Assembly: GCF_000717275.1 (NCBI RefSeq)
Contig: NZ_JNYV01000001.1
Span: 310,001-374,000 of the forward strand
Reading direction: 5' to 3'
Length of the DNA: 64,000 bases
From: Kitasatospora arboriphila
GTDB lineage: Bacteria; Actinomycetota; Actinomycetes; Mycobacteriales; Mycobacteriaceae
The position numbers and the translations under genes are program-made. Positions 11,198 to 20,450 of this stretch are shown here, in pieces. The notes under the pieces are model-generated. The model made no database searches and was not told the origin of the DNA. It saw only the letters and a list, made by a program, of their open reading frames with translations. Each line of letters begins with the position of its first letter. The first letter of the stretch is position 1.

Positions 11198-11779
11198 ATG
11201 TACGTCGTCACCATCGACCAACGGCACAGCCGACGAGAAGCCGACCGGGTACCCCACGCGCTGCAGTCGCTGACCCACATCCCGGTCATCCGCCCATTCG
11301 ATCGAACCGCGGGAGATGAGTTCCAGGCGGCACTCGACGACCCCGCCGCAGTCATCGACACCGTGCTCACCCTCGCCGAAGAAGGTGGGTGGAGTGTCGG
11401 TGTCGGGATCGGCCCCGTGGAACTCCCGTTGCCATCCATCACTCGCGCCGGGCGGGGGCCCGCGTTCGAACGCGCACGCGACGCGGTCAACGCCGCGAAG
11501 ACCAATCCTTACAGCGTCGCTGTCGTGGGGCCGGACCCGACGTCCTGCACATACGCCCAGACCGGGCTTCGGTTGCTGGTCCGCACGGTCGCCGGACGCT
11601 CGGATGCCGGACACGCCGCGGCTCGCCAGATGCGTTCGGGACAGACTCAGTCGGTGGCTGCTGCCACACTCGGGATCACCCCGCAGGCGCTGTCGCAGCG
11701 ATTGCGTGCCGCGGACTGGTACATCGAGGAGGAGACGCGTTTGCTGGCCATACATCTACTGCAGTCGGCACATTCATGA
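11198..11779 (+). CDS. SatD-family protein with cyclase-like motifs and C-terminal HTH
   Basis: The 193-residue product matches the SatD family pattern: a first strand with an aspartate and serine-arginine (D7, S11-R12), GDEFQ (39-43), GVGIG (68-72) and GPAFERARDAV (87-97). This layout, with two carboxylates in strand and hairpin positions, resembles class III nucleotidyl cyclases and GGDEF domains; that is inference. Residues 152-172 look like a helix-turn-helix (VAAATLGITPQALSQRLR). The ATG at 11198 is chosen because upstream in-frame codons lie inside the predicted promoter. The stop overlaps the next gene as ATGA. Confidence 0.75.
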   Translation: MYVVTIDQRHSRREADRVPHALQSLTHIPVIRPFDRTAGDEFQAALDDPAAVIDTVLTLAEEGGWSVGVGIGPVELPLPSITRAGRGPAFERARDAVNAAKTNPYSVAVVGPDPTSCTYAQTGLRLLVRTVAGRSDAGHAAARQMRSGQTQSVAAATLGITPQALSQRLRAADWYIEEETRLLAIHLLQSAHS

Positions 11780-12345
11780 TCATCGCTGCGCTTGTCCTGC
11801 TCGGGGTCACCGCTGTGCTGCCTCTGATCCTTGCTGCAGCGCCGATCGGACATCGGACCGGTCCGAACCTCATCGCCGCGGTGGCCACGCCCCTGGCTCT
11901 CGGTGGGGTGGCGGTGCTCGCCCTGGTCGCGGACCGGGCCTCGGGCGCGGCCGCGGTGATCACCCACTGCCTCACCGTTCTGGCCGCGGTCACCGGCGGC
12001 ACCTTGCTGGTTCGCGGAGCCTTGCTGCTCGGGGGCATAGAACCGTGGCAACTGGACACCCGGCCACCGGAACCGGAGGCGGCCGGCTCCGGAGATGCAC
12101 CGGAACCAGCGCCGACGCCACTGCGAGGAGGCCGCGTCATCGGATACCTGGAGCGAATCGCGGTGGTGGCAGCGCTGGGTCTGCGATGGCCCGAGGCGAT
12201 AGCAATAGTGCTGGCGGTCAAGGGACTCGGTCGCTACCCGGAACTCCGCGAACCGGGCGCCGCCGAACAGTTCATCATCGGGACGTTGGCATCGGTGCTG
12301 TGGGCTGCTGCGGTGGCCGGCACCGGATATCTACTGCTGCACTGA
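11776..12345 (+). CDS. SatE-like (DUF3307-related C-terminal motif) membrane protein
   Basis: The 189-residue protein has about five hydrophobic segments, with a proline- and glutamate-rich cytoplasmic-type stretch (about 93-118). Its C-terminal block, with YLER (124-127), K149, R153-Y-x-E-L, E164 and IGTL, matches the membrane partner that follows SatD in other bacteria. It is coupled to satD through an ATGA overlap, so the two should form one functional unit. Its role is unknown. It ends 11 nt from the convergent SPFH gene. Confidence 0.7.
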   Translation: MIIAALVLLGVTAVLPLILAAAPIGHRTGPNLIAAVATPLALGGVAVLALVADRASGAAAVITHCLTVLAAVTGGTLLVRGALLLGGIEPWQLDTRPPEPEAAGSGDAPEPAPTPLRGGRVIGYLERIAVVAALGLRWPEAIAIVLAVKGLGRYPELREPGAAEQFIIGTLASVLWAAAVAGTGYLLLH

Positions 12346-12356
12346 GATATTTCGAA

Positions 12357-13568
12357 CTACTGCTCAACCCTGCCGGGGTCGATTGCCGGCGTCTGCCAGC
12401 CGGGTTGGTCCGAGGCCCCGGCCTGATCGATGCCCGGGTCCGTGCGCGGACGGGCCAGCAGCGGGTCGTCATCGACCGGCTTGCGGGCCACTGCCTCAGC
12501 CTCGGCCACGGCCTGGGCCACCTTCGGATCGGCTGCGGTTTCGAACCAGCTGGACATGTCTGTGTCGTCCGGCTGGGCGCTGCCGTCGTCGGCGGCCGGC
12601 TCGTACCGGAACACCCCGTCTTCGGACTGGACACCGAATGATCTCGCGAATCCCTGTAGCGCCGAACCGAAGTCACTCGGGACCACCCACACCTTGCTGG
12701 CTTCGCCCTTGGCCATCTCCGGTAGTTGCTGGAGATACTGGTAGGCCAGCAGTTCCGGTGTCGGTTTTGCGGCTTTGATCGCGGCAAAGACCTTCTGGAT
12801 CGACTTGGCCTCACCTTCGGCACGGAGATACGTGGCGGCGCGATCGCCTTGCGCCTGCAGAATCCGTGACTGCCGTTCGCCCTCCGCGGTCAGGATCGCC
12901 GCCGCCTTGGCGCCTTCGGCGTAGAGGATCTGACTCTGCTTGTTTCCCTCAGCGGTCTTGATCGCAGATTCCCGCTGGCCCTCTGCGGTCAGGATCGTTG
13001 CCCGCTTCTCACGATCTGCCTTCATCTGTTTTTCCATCGACTCCTGGATGGACGGCGGCGGGAGGATGCTCTTGAGTTCGACCCGGGCCACGCGCAGTCC
13101 CCATCGACTGGTGGCCTCGTCGAGCACCCCACGCAGCTGGGCGTTGATGGAGTCCCGTGAGGTCAGGGTCTCTTCGAGCGTCATCCCACCGACGACGTTG
13201 CGCAGCGTCGTGGTGGCCAACTGTTCGACGCCGACGATGTAGTCGTTGATCTCGTACACCGCCGCCTGCGGCACGGTGACCTGGAAATACACGACGGTGT
13301 CGATCAGAACGGTCAGGTTGTCCTCGGTGATGACGGGTTGCGGGGCAAACGACACCACGCGTTCTCGCAGATCGATCCGGGCACGGATGCGGTCGACGAA
13401 CGGCACCAGCAATGTGAGCTGACCGGACACCGTCTTGGTGTAACGGCCAAGGCGTTCGATCACCGCCGCCTCGGCCTGAGGGATGAGTGCGATGGACTTG
13501 ACGAGGATCACCCCGACCACCAGCACGAGGACGGCGATGATGATGAGTCCGACGATCACGGCGTTCAT
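12357..13568 (-). CDS. SPFH / band 7 (stomatin-like) membrane protein
   Basis: A 403-residue protein with one N-terminal transmembrane helix followed by a band 7 domain (about 30-200), an alanine/glutamate-rich coiled coil with repeating TAEG or AEGE motifs, and a variable C-terminus. Such proteins form large oligomers that scaffold membrane domains. The ATG at 13568 overlaps the NfeD stop as ATGA; an in-frame GTG at 13577 would add three residues. The NfeD-SPFH pairing is widespread and corresponds to Rv1487-Rv1488. Confidence 0.93.
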   Translation of the reverse strand: MNAVIVGLIIIAVLVLVVGVILVKSIALIPQAEAAVIERLGRYTKTVSGQLTLLVPFVDRIRARIDLRERVVSFAPQPVITEDNLTVLIDTVVYFQVTVPQAAVYEINDYIVGVEQLATTTLRNVVGGMTLEETLTSRDSINAQLRGVLDEATSRWGLRVARVELKSILPPPSIQESMEKQMKADREKRATILTAEGQRESAIKTAEGNKQSQILYAEGAKAAAILTAEGERQSRILQAQGDRAATYLRAEGEAKSIQKVFAAIKAAKPTPELLAYQYLQQLPEMAKGEASKVWVVPSDFGSALQGFARSFGVQSEDGVFRYEPAADDGSAQPDDTDMSSWFETAADPKVAQAVAEAEAVARKPVDDDPLLARPRTDPGIDQAGASDQPGWQTPAIDPGRVEQ

Positions 13569-13993
13569 CCTTTCCACACGACGGCGGTCGGACCGTCGAT
13601 CTCGAGTACCGTCACCGATTCGCCCTCGACGAAGTGGTCACCGGGAGTGGCTGCGCGGGCCGACCAGACCTCGCCGCCGAACTTGACCTGTCCACTACGT
13701 TCGTCCACCGGTGTGATCACCAGGGCTTGTCGGCCCACGAGTGCCTCGGTGTTGGTGGCAAGGCGGGGGCGGGTGAACATGTGCCTGCGCGCGACCGGGC
13801 GTACGGCGAAGAGCAGGAGCAGGGACACCACTGCGAACACAACCCCGTCCACCCACAGCGGGGGGTCGAGCACCGCGCTGACACCCGCCGCCGAGAGCGC
13901 ACCACCGGCGAGCATGAGCAGGATCAGATCACCACTGAGGGTCTCGGCGCCGATCAGGATCAATCCGGCGACCAACCACAGGAGCGCTCCCAT
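13565..13993 (-). CDS. NfeD-family membrane protein
   Basis: The 142-residue product has three hydrophobic segments in the first 70 residues and a C-terminal OB-fold-like domain containing the GQA..G.V...G..W pattern of the short NfeD class. It is the partner of the downstream SPFH protein, to which it is coupled by an ATGA overlap. It lacks the ClpP-like protease domain of long NfeD proteins. Confidence 0.9.
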   Translation of the reverse strand: MGALLWLVAGLILIGAETLSGDLILLMLAGGALSAAGVSAVLDPPLWVDGVVFAVVSLLLLFAVRPVARRHMFTRPRLATNTEALVGRQALVITPVDERSGQVKFGGEVWSARAATPGDHFVEGESVTVLEIDGPTAVVWKG

Positions 13994-14032
13994 TGCCCCA
14001 GTCTGCCATGCTCACGACCGGTCGGTGCGGCT

Positions 14033-14884
14033 CTAGGATTCGATGGCGGTGACGAAGTCGATCAGCTCTTCCACCGCGCGGATGAGCGGCACCTCGACGT
14101 CCCGAAAACTCGACACCGAGCTGTTCACCTTCCGCCAGCCGTCACGTGGCGATCCCCAGCCCAGTTCGTTGCACACCCCTGTCTTCCAGTCGATCCCGCG
14201 CGGGATCTTCGGCCACGCACTGATGCCGACCGATGCCGGTTTCACTGCCTCCCACACATCGATGTAGGGATGCCCGCAGACCAGCACATGCGGACCGACA
14301 CGTTCGGTGAGCCGCGATTCCTTCGACCCGGCGACGAGGTGGTCGACCAGGACGCCCGCCCGCCGGGTCGGTCCGGGCTCGAACTCGGCGAGGGCTTCAT
14401 CCAGATTGTCGAGGCCGTCGAGGCTGGCGACCACCACACCTTCCACCCGCAGGTCGTCGCCCCAGATGCGTTCCATCAACGCAGCGTCGTGCACACCTTC
14501 GACGAACAACCTGCTGGCGCGGGCCACCCGGGCTCTCCTGCTGACCGGGGCAACGGAACCCGAGGCCGTGCGGGCCGGCGCCCCAGGCGCTTTTCGAACC
14601 GGTTTGACCAGGGTCACCGGTGACCCATCGATGAGGAATGCCGCGGGGCGCAATGCAAAGATCCGGGTCGATCCCCGCCGGTCTTCCAACCGCACGAACT
14701 CCCCGTCGTAACTGCGTTCGAAACCGACCACCGCACCGCAGAATCCGCTGGCGGCGTCCTCGACGACCAGGTCCCGTTCGGCCGTCACCTCGGGAACCGC
14801 CGGGCGAGTGGGCCGCCGGGGCTCGGAGAGTACATCGCGACCGTAACGATCCGGGACTCGGCGATGTGGTCCAGTGCTGTTCAC
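14033..14884 (-). CDS. DUF3097 family protein
   Basis: The 283-residue actinobacterial protein corresponds in position to Rv1486c. It begins with the DRYGRDVL block typical of the family and carries EGVHDAALMERIWGDDLR (about residue 140), which has the acidic pattern of a Toprim-like fold; that resemblance is only suggestive. The GTG at 14884 is chosen because TAACGT ends 7 nt upstream. A longer in-frame extension to 15571 would run antisense through the next gene and is rejected. Confidence 0.82.
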   Translation of the reverse strand: MNSTGPHRRVPDRYGRDVLSEPRRPTRPAVPEVTAERDLVVEDAASGFCGAVVGFERSYDGEFVRLEDRRGSTRIFALRPAAFLIDGSPVTLVKPVRKAPGAPARTASGSVAPVSRRARVARASRLFVEGVHDAALMERIWGDDLRVEGVVVASLDGLDNLDEALAEFEPGPTRRAGVLVDHLVAGSKESRLTERVGPHVLVCGHPYIDVWEAVKPASVGISAWPKIPRGIDWKTGVCNELGWGSPRDGWRKVNSSVSSFRDVEVPLIRAVEELIDFVTAIES

Positions 14885-14891
14885 CGCCACC

Positions 14892-14897
14892 ACGTTA
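14892..14897 (-). promoter_or_regulatory. -10 box of the leaderless DUF3097 gene
   Basis: TAACGT on the minus strand ends 7 nt before the GTG at 14884. Confidence 0.45.
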
Positions 14898-14950
14898 GGG
14901 CCCGTTCCGGGTGCATTCCGCCAGGCACGCCGCGTACCCGTTTTCGGCGC

Positions 14951-14956
14951 TAAAGT
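14951..14956 (+). promoter_or_regulatory. candidate -10 box for the gene at 15009
   Basis: TAAAGT is the best -10-like hexamer upstream and would give a leader of about 45 nt ending in an AGGAAG ribosome site. No convincing -35 was seen. Confidence 0.3.
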
Positions 14957-15008
14957 GGCCGGGTGGACGGGCTGAGCGCGGCTCACAGAACAGCAACCAG
15001 GAAGCACG

Positions 15009-15836
15009 ATGACTGACGCGGATTTCGACCACCCAACCGACACGCAGGGCGTGAGCAGCGCTCTGGGTGCGTGGGGTGCAGCCTGGCAGGCGGGCCGATG
15101 CTCCCCCGACGACGTGCTCGATGTCCTCGGCTGGTGGAGCGCGCGACATCGCGTGCTGGCTGCTGATGCCATTGCGGCGCAATCGCTTTCGCTCGACCCC
15201 CGAGGTGAGGAGAGCGACGCCCTGCTTCGGCTCGTTCGAGGTGGCAGCGCGACGCAGGGACTGGCGGTACTGCTCGTGGCTCCCGGCGACATGCTCGGCT
15301 TGCCGCCTCGCGGACCGATCACCAACGCAGCACTCGAGTCGGGTGAACTCCTTGTCGTCCCTGGAAGGTACGCGCTCGTCCCCCGCCGGCTCGACCGGTA
15401 CACGATCGGCTGGGGTGTGCACACCGTCGAGACGGCGATGATCCCCGTCATCCATTCCCTCGGTTCCGTCGAATACGACCTACGGGAGGGTATCCGCTCT
15501 GCAGCCGACCTTCTGGACGGCTTGCGGATGCCGCGATCCACAGCGACGGACTCATCGACCGACCCTCGCAAGAAGGTCGCAGAACTGACCCGGTTGGCGG
15601 CTCAGCAGTTGCCGCCGGGGGTCAATGCGCGCGCGGAACGCATCCTCGAACAGGCGGCACACGTGGCGGCCATTCTCTCCGTGGCGCAGCAGGCGGCCCC
15701 GGATTTCGGCTACAGCGTCGGCGAACAGCACACCGGCGATTCAGCCCTCCGGGATCTCGCCCGCACCGTCCGGGTGGCCCGGATGAGTGCGACCAATGCG
15801 GTGATCTCAGAGTTGTTGTCGAACAACCGGGTCTGA
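15009..15836 (+). CDS. hypothetical protein
   Basis: I do not recognise this 275-residue protein. It appears soluble, mixed alpha/beta in the first 170 residues and mostly helical and alanine-rich afterwards (from about 180). No signal peptide, membrane segment or cofactor motif is visible. AGGAAG lies 7 nt before the ATG. It is inserted, relative to the mycobacterial order, between the DUF3097 and ferrochelatase genes, with its stop 2 nt from the convergent ferrochelatase stop. Codon and base use resemble its neighbours, so recent transfer is not suggested. Confidence 0.7.
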   Translation: MTDADFDHPTDTQGVSSALGAWGAAWQAGRCSPDDVLDVLGWWSARHRVLAADAIAAQSLSLDPRGEESDALLRLVRGGSATQGLAVLLVAPGDMLGLPPRGPITNAALESGELLVVPGRYALVPRRLDRYTIGWGVHTVETAMIPVIHSLGSVEYDLREGIRSAADLLDGLRMPRSTATDSSTDPRKKVAELTRLAAQQLPPGVNARAERILEQAAHVAAILSVAQQAAPDFGYSVGEQHTGDSALRDLARTVRVARMSATNAVISELLSNNRV

Positions 15837-15838
15837 GG

Positions 15839-16879
15839 TCAGGCCGGCCGTCGCACCGGCGCGCAACATCCCTTCGCACAGGGTGACCCGTTCTCGGTCA
15901 TCCCCGGCCGAAACGGGACTTCACCGGCAAGCTGCTCACTGATCAGCGAGACGATCATGGAGATGAACCGCGGATCGGTGCCGACAGTGGCGGCTCGCTC
16001 GTACGTCAGCCCTAGTTCGTCGGCTTTGTCCTTGCCCTCGTTGTCCAGATCCCAGAGCACTTCGAGGTGATCTGACACAAACCCGATCGGGCATACGATC
16101 ACCGATGAAACGCCCTGGGCGGCAACGTCTTCGAGATGGTCGCAGATATCAGGATCCAGCCACGGGATCTGCGGTGGGCCCGAGCGCGACTGCCAGACCT
16201 GGTCGAACACGTCGAAACCCGCAGCGGCTGCGGCCAATCGGGACGCCTCGGCAACCTGCTTGCTGTAGAGCCTGCCCCCGTCCTCGGGCGGCCCGGCCGC
16301 CTTGTCGGCCGAGTCGGGGATCGAGTGGGCGGTGAAGATCAGCCGCACGTCATCACGTTCGTCTTCTGGCAGACGCCCGAGAGCAACGCGGATCGCGTCG
16401 GCGCAAGCAGCTGTCATCGCCGGGTGATTCCAGAAATGTGGCAATTTGCGCAGCACCATCGAATCCGCATCCGGCCCAAGCGCGTCCAAGGCACGAGCGA
16501 TGTCCTCGTCGTACTGTCGGCAACCCGAATACCCACCCCACGCCGACGTCGGGAACACCAGCACCCGACGGTGCCCGTCCGAGTGGATCCGCGCGAGCGT
16601 GTCCTCGATCATCGGGTGCCAGTTACGGTTGCCGAAATAGACGGGTAGATCGATGCCTGACCGTGCGAGTTCGGCCTCCAACGAGGCGATCAGGTCGCGG
16701 TTGAGCGCGTTGATCGGCGAAACACCACCGAAGTGATAGTAGTGCTCGGCGACCTCGTCGAGCCGCTCCGGTGGCACACCCCTGCCGCGCGTCACGTTCT
16801 CGAGGAACGGCCGTACGTCGGCGGGCTTGTCCGGCCCGCCGAAGGACAACACCAGAACAGCATCGAAGTCTGCGCTCAT
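15839..16879 (-). CDS. hemH: ferrochelatase (coproporphyrin ferrochelatase type)
   Basis: The 346-residue protein inserts ferrous iron into the porphyrin; in actinobacteria the substrate is coproporphyrin III, giving coproheme. Family marks include LVLSFGGPDKPADVRPFLENV at the N-terminus (here starting VLVLSFGGP), the catalytic histidine in FTAHSIP, and the acidic region following. The C-terminal tail has clustered cysteines (CAKGCC), consistent with the [2Fe-2S] cluster of actinobacterial ferrochelatases. It follows inhA by 9 nt in fabG-inhA-hemH, as in mycobacteria. Confidence 0.95.
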   Translation of the reverse strand: MSADFDAVLVLSFGGPDKPADVRPFLENVTRGRGVPPERLDEVAEHYYHFGGVSPINALNRDLIASLEAELARSGIDLPVYFGNRNWHPMIEDTLARIHSDGHRRVLVFPTSAWGGYSGCRQYDEDIARALDALGPDADSMVLRKLPHFWNHPAMTAACADAIRVALGRLPEDERDDVRLIFTAHSIPDSADKAAGPPEDGGRLYSKQVAEASRLAAAAAGFDVFDQVWQSRSGPPQIPWLDPDICDHLEDVAAQGVSSVIVCPIGFVSDHLEVLWDLDNEGKDKADELGLTYERAATVGTDPRFISMIVSLISEQLAGEVPFRPGMTENGSPCAKGCCAPVRRPA

Positions 16880-16888
16880 CCGGTAGAC

Positions 16889-17713
16889 CTACATGTCTTC
16901 CGGGAACCAGGTGTTGTGGCTGGCCCCGCCGTCGACGTAGACGATCGACCCGGTCGTGCCAGGCAGCCAGTCCGACAGCAGCGCGCAGATCGACTTGGCC
17001 ACGACGGTCGCATCATCGACGTCCCAGCCGATCGGCGACGCACCATCCCAGTACTCGTTGAGCTGGTTGAGCTTCTTGGCGTCGCCGGTGGCCGTGCCTG
17101 CGATCGCCTTGGCGGCAAGGGTTTTGATGGGCCCTGCGGCCACCAGGTTGGAGCGGATCCGCTTGGCCTCGCCCACCTCGCGGGCAACATAACGATTGAC
17201 CGACTCGAGCGCGGCCTTGGCCACACCCATCCAGTTGTAATAAGGCATCGCCGTGCGCGGATCGAAGTCCATCCCCACGATCGAGCCACCCTCGTTCATC
17301 GCGGGCAACACTGCTCGCGCGAGCGCGGCATAACTCCAGGCCGACACCTGGAACGACTGCGCCGCATCGGGTCCGGGACCCTCCAGGAACGGCTTGGCCT
17401 CGGGGCCCATCAGGGTCCGCGGCGCGAAGGCGATCGAGTGCAGCACACCGTCGATGCCCTCGGGGGCAAGCTCTTTGAGCCGGTCGGCCAGCGTTCCCAG
17501 GTGCTCCTCGTCGGTGATGTCGAGCTCGACGGCGGGAGGGACCTCCTTGGGGAGTCGCTGAGCGATCCGGTCGATCAGCCGCAGGCGGTCGAATCCGGTG
17601 ATGATGACTCGCGCGCCCTGCTCCTGCGCCATTGCTGCCGCGTGGAACGCGATGGAGGAATCGGTGATGATCCCGGTGATCAGGATGGTCTTGCCGTCGA
17701 GAAGTCCGCTCAC
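16889..17713 (-). CDS. inhA: NADH-dependent enoyl-ACP reductase InhA
   Basis: This is the FAS-II enoyl reductase that completes each mycolate-precursor elongation cycle and is the isoniazid target in mycobacteria. The 274-residue sequence keeps the glycine-rich GIITDSSI loop (14-21), the serine equivalent to mycobacterial S94 (S93 in LHSIAF), and the catalytic YNWMGVAK. A95 replaces the glycine found in M. tuberculosis. A short C-terminal extension ends in WFPEDM. It lies 44 nt after fabG. Confidence 0.97.
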   Translation of the reverse strand: MSGLLDGKTILITGIITDSSIAFHAAAMAQEQGARVIITGFDRLRLIDRIAQRLPKEVPPAVELDITDEEHLGTLADRLKELAPEGIDGVLHSIAFAPRTLMGPEAKPFLEGPGPDAAQSFQVSAWSYAALARAVLPAMNEGGSIVGMDFDPRTAMPYYNWMGVAKAALESVNRYVAREVGEAKRIRSNLVAAGPIKTLAAKAIAGTATGDAKKLNQLNEYWDGASPIGWDVDDATVVAKSICALLSDWLPGTTGSIVYVDGGASHNTWFPEDM

Positions 17714-17757
17714 TGGTGCTCCCTTGCTTCGGATGTGGACTGTTACAGGTCAGACGG

Positions 17758-18531
<774 letters not shown>

Positions 18532-19512
18532 TCAGGGCAGGCGCCGGTTGATCGCCACCGCACTGCCGACCGCGAGGAGTACGAGCAACGTGCCGGCGAT
18601 CAGCCAAGGGCGAGAAGCGTCGCCGCGCCGGGTCTCGTAACCGATCTGATCCTGGAGATTGCCGTAGACCTGGTTGAGTTCATCGAGGCTCGAGGCGGTG
18701 AAGAACTTGCCTTCGGACAGCTGCGCGATCTTGCGCAACGAATCGTCATCGACGGGCACCGGGATCCGGTCGCCTTCCAATTCGACTGTGCCGCCCCGGG
18801 TTCCGAACGAGATGGTGTTGACCGGTATCCGGTCCTCTTTTGCCTTACGAGCCGCGGTGAAGGCTCCCCGCGGGTCGTCGGGGTCGTCGGGCACCGTTTC
18901 CTTGCCGTCCGAGAGCAACACCACCTGCGCGGGCGGAGCACCCTTGTCGCCACCGAGCACGGCATTGAGTGTCTTGATCTGCGTGACCGCGGCGAGGATG
19001 CCCTCGCCGGTCGCGGTCTTGTCGTCGAGGCGCAATTTGTCGATCGCGTCCTTGGTGGCGGCGCGGTCCGGCGTCGGCGACACCAACGTGGTCGCAGTGC
19101 CGGCGTACGAGATCAACCCGAGGTTGATGCCCTCGGTGAGTTCGTCCGCGAACTTCTTACCGGCCTCTTGAGCGGCCTTGAGCCGCGACGGGGCCACGTC
19201 GGTCGCGTCCATCGACCGGGACACGTCGATGACAAGCATCACGGTGGCCTTGTTACGCGGCACCTTTCGGTCGGCCTGAGGGCCTGCCATCGCCACCGTC
19301 AGCACGAGCAGGGCGATCACCATCAGCACGATCGGGATGTGCTGCGTCCGGTTACGGGTCTGTGGGGCAACCGTGTTCAGCAGGTCGAGATTGGCGAACT
19401 TCAGGGCACGGTTCTGCCGCCGCCGCTGCATGTAGATGTACCCGGCCACCACAGCGGCCACGACGAGGATGATCAGCAGCCACCAGGGGGACGCGAAGTC
19501 GAACCAGCTCAT
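18532..19512 (-). CDS. VWA-domain membrane protein (BatA-like, Rv1481-type)
   Basis: The 326-residue protein has membrane segments near 8-27, 59-77 and the C-terminus (about 302-320), flanking a von Willebrand A domain with an intact MIDAS, DVSRS (96-100). Together with MoxR and DUF58 proteins it forms the widespread MoxR-VWA module, thought to act as a chaperone or envelope-integrity complex. The ATG overlaps the DUF58 stop as ATGA. Confidence 0.92.
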   Translation of the reverse strand: MSWFDFASPWWLLIILVVAAVVAGYIYMQRRRQNRALKFANLDLLNTVAPQTRNRTQHIPIVLMVIALLVLTVAMAGPQADRKVPRNKATVMLVIDVSRSMDATDVAPSRLKAAQEAGKKFADELTEGINLGLISYAGTATTLVSPTPDRAATKDAIDKLRLDDKTATGEGILAAVTQIKTLNAVLGGDKGAPPAQVVLLSDGKETVPDDPDDPRGAFTAARKAKEDRIPVNTISFGTRGGTVELEGDRIPVPVDDDSLRKIAQLSEGKFFTASSLDELNQVYGNLQDQIGYETRRGDASRPWLIAGTLLVLLAVGSAVAINRRLP

Positions 19513-20450
19513 CGGGTGGCCCCCGCGTTCATTCCCCGCCTCCGCTGGGCGATGAAGCGTACGACGTCGGCTATCCAGTCGCGGTCGGTGCGCAGCGCCA
19601 ATGTCGGTGCGCCACACTGCCGCAACGCGCGCTGCACGGCCATCCGGTGGTCTTCGGCGGCTCGTGCGAAATCGGCTCGCACCTTGTCGGTGATCGTCAG
19701 TTCGCGGATCTGTCCCGACTCGGCATCGCGCAGCACGACCTCGCCCACCGCGGGCAATTCCATGTCACGCGGATCGAGGATCTCGACGCCGAGGACGTCG
19801 TGGTGACCGGACACGGCCCGCAATGGACGGTCCCAGTTGATCGGGCCGAGGAAGTCGCTGACCACCACTGCCAGACCCCGGCGTCGCTCGGGCCTGCGCA
19901 AGGCATCGATGCCGGCGAACAGGTCGCCGCGCACACCGTCGTTCGCACGGGTGGTGGTGGCGATGGTCTTGAGGGTGTTCAGAGCGTGCGCCCGGCCACC
20001 GCGGGCAGGAATACGCACCACCTGGTCGCCGGTGCACACCACCGCGCCCAACCGGTTGCCTCCGCCCAGCGTGAGGTGGGCGATGGCCGCGCACGCCGCC
20101 ACCGCCAGATCACGTTTGGTGGTGTTGACGGTGCCGAAGTCCAGACTCGCCGACATGTCGACGACGAGCCAGGTCTCGAGTTCGCGATCGGCCACCATCT
20201 GCCGGACGTGAGCATGGGTCGTCCGGGCCGTCACCGACCAATCCATCCGGCGGACGTCGTCGCCGGGCTGGTACTCCCGGGCCTCCCCGGGCTCGGTGCC
20301 CGGCCCCGGGATGAGCCCGAGGTGTTCACCCTGCAGCACCCCGTCTAGTTTGCGGCGAACCACGATCTCCAGCGTCTTCAGTGCCGCGGTGAGCTTGGGG
20401 TCTTCGAGGGTACCGGCGCCGAACGACGGGAGCGTGCTGTTATCCGCCAT
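19509..20450 (-). CDS. DUF58 domain protein (Rv1480-type)
   Basis: The 313-residue soluble protein shows the DUF58 core: GDDVRRMDWSVTAR around residue 60, followed by a degenerate VWA-like DMSASLDFG. It is the middle member of moxR-DUF58-VWA, overlapping the moxR 3' end by 11 nt and the VWA gene by 4 nt. The complex partner relation is from family knowledge; its client is unknown. Confidence 0.92.
   Translation of the reverse strand: MADNSTLPSFGAGTLEDPKLTAALKTLEIVVRRKLDGVLQGEHLGLIPGPGTEPGEAREYQPGDDVRRMDWSVTARTTHAHVRQMVADRELETWLVVDMSASLDFGTVNTTKRDLAVAACAAIAHLTLGGGNRLGAVVCTGDQVVRIPARGGRAHALNTLKTIATTTRANDGVRGDLFAGIDALRRPERRRGLAVVVSDFLGPINWDRPLRAVSGHHDVLGVEILDPRDMELPAVGEVVLRDAESGQIRELTITDKVRADFARAAEDHRMAVQRALRQCGAPTLALRTDRDWIADVVRFIAQRRRGMNAGATR

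Noticed and set aside
14885..15571. N-terminal extension of the DUF3097 frame
   Set aside because: The extension runs antisense to the gene at 15009, and the leaderless GTG at 14884 begins the conserved region.
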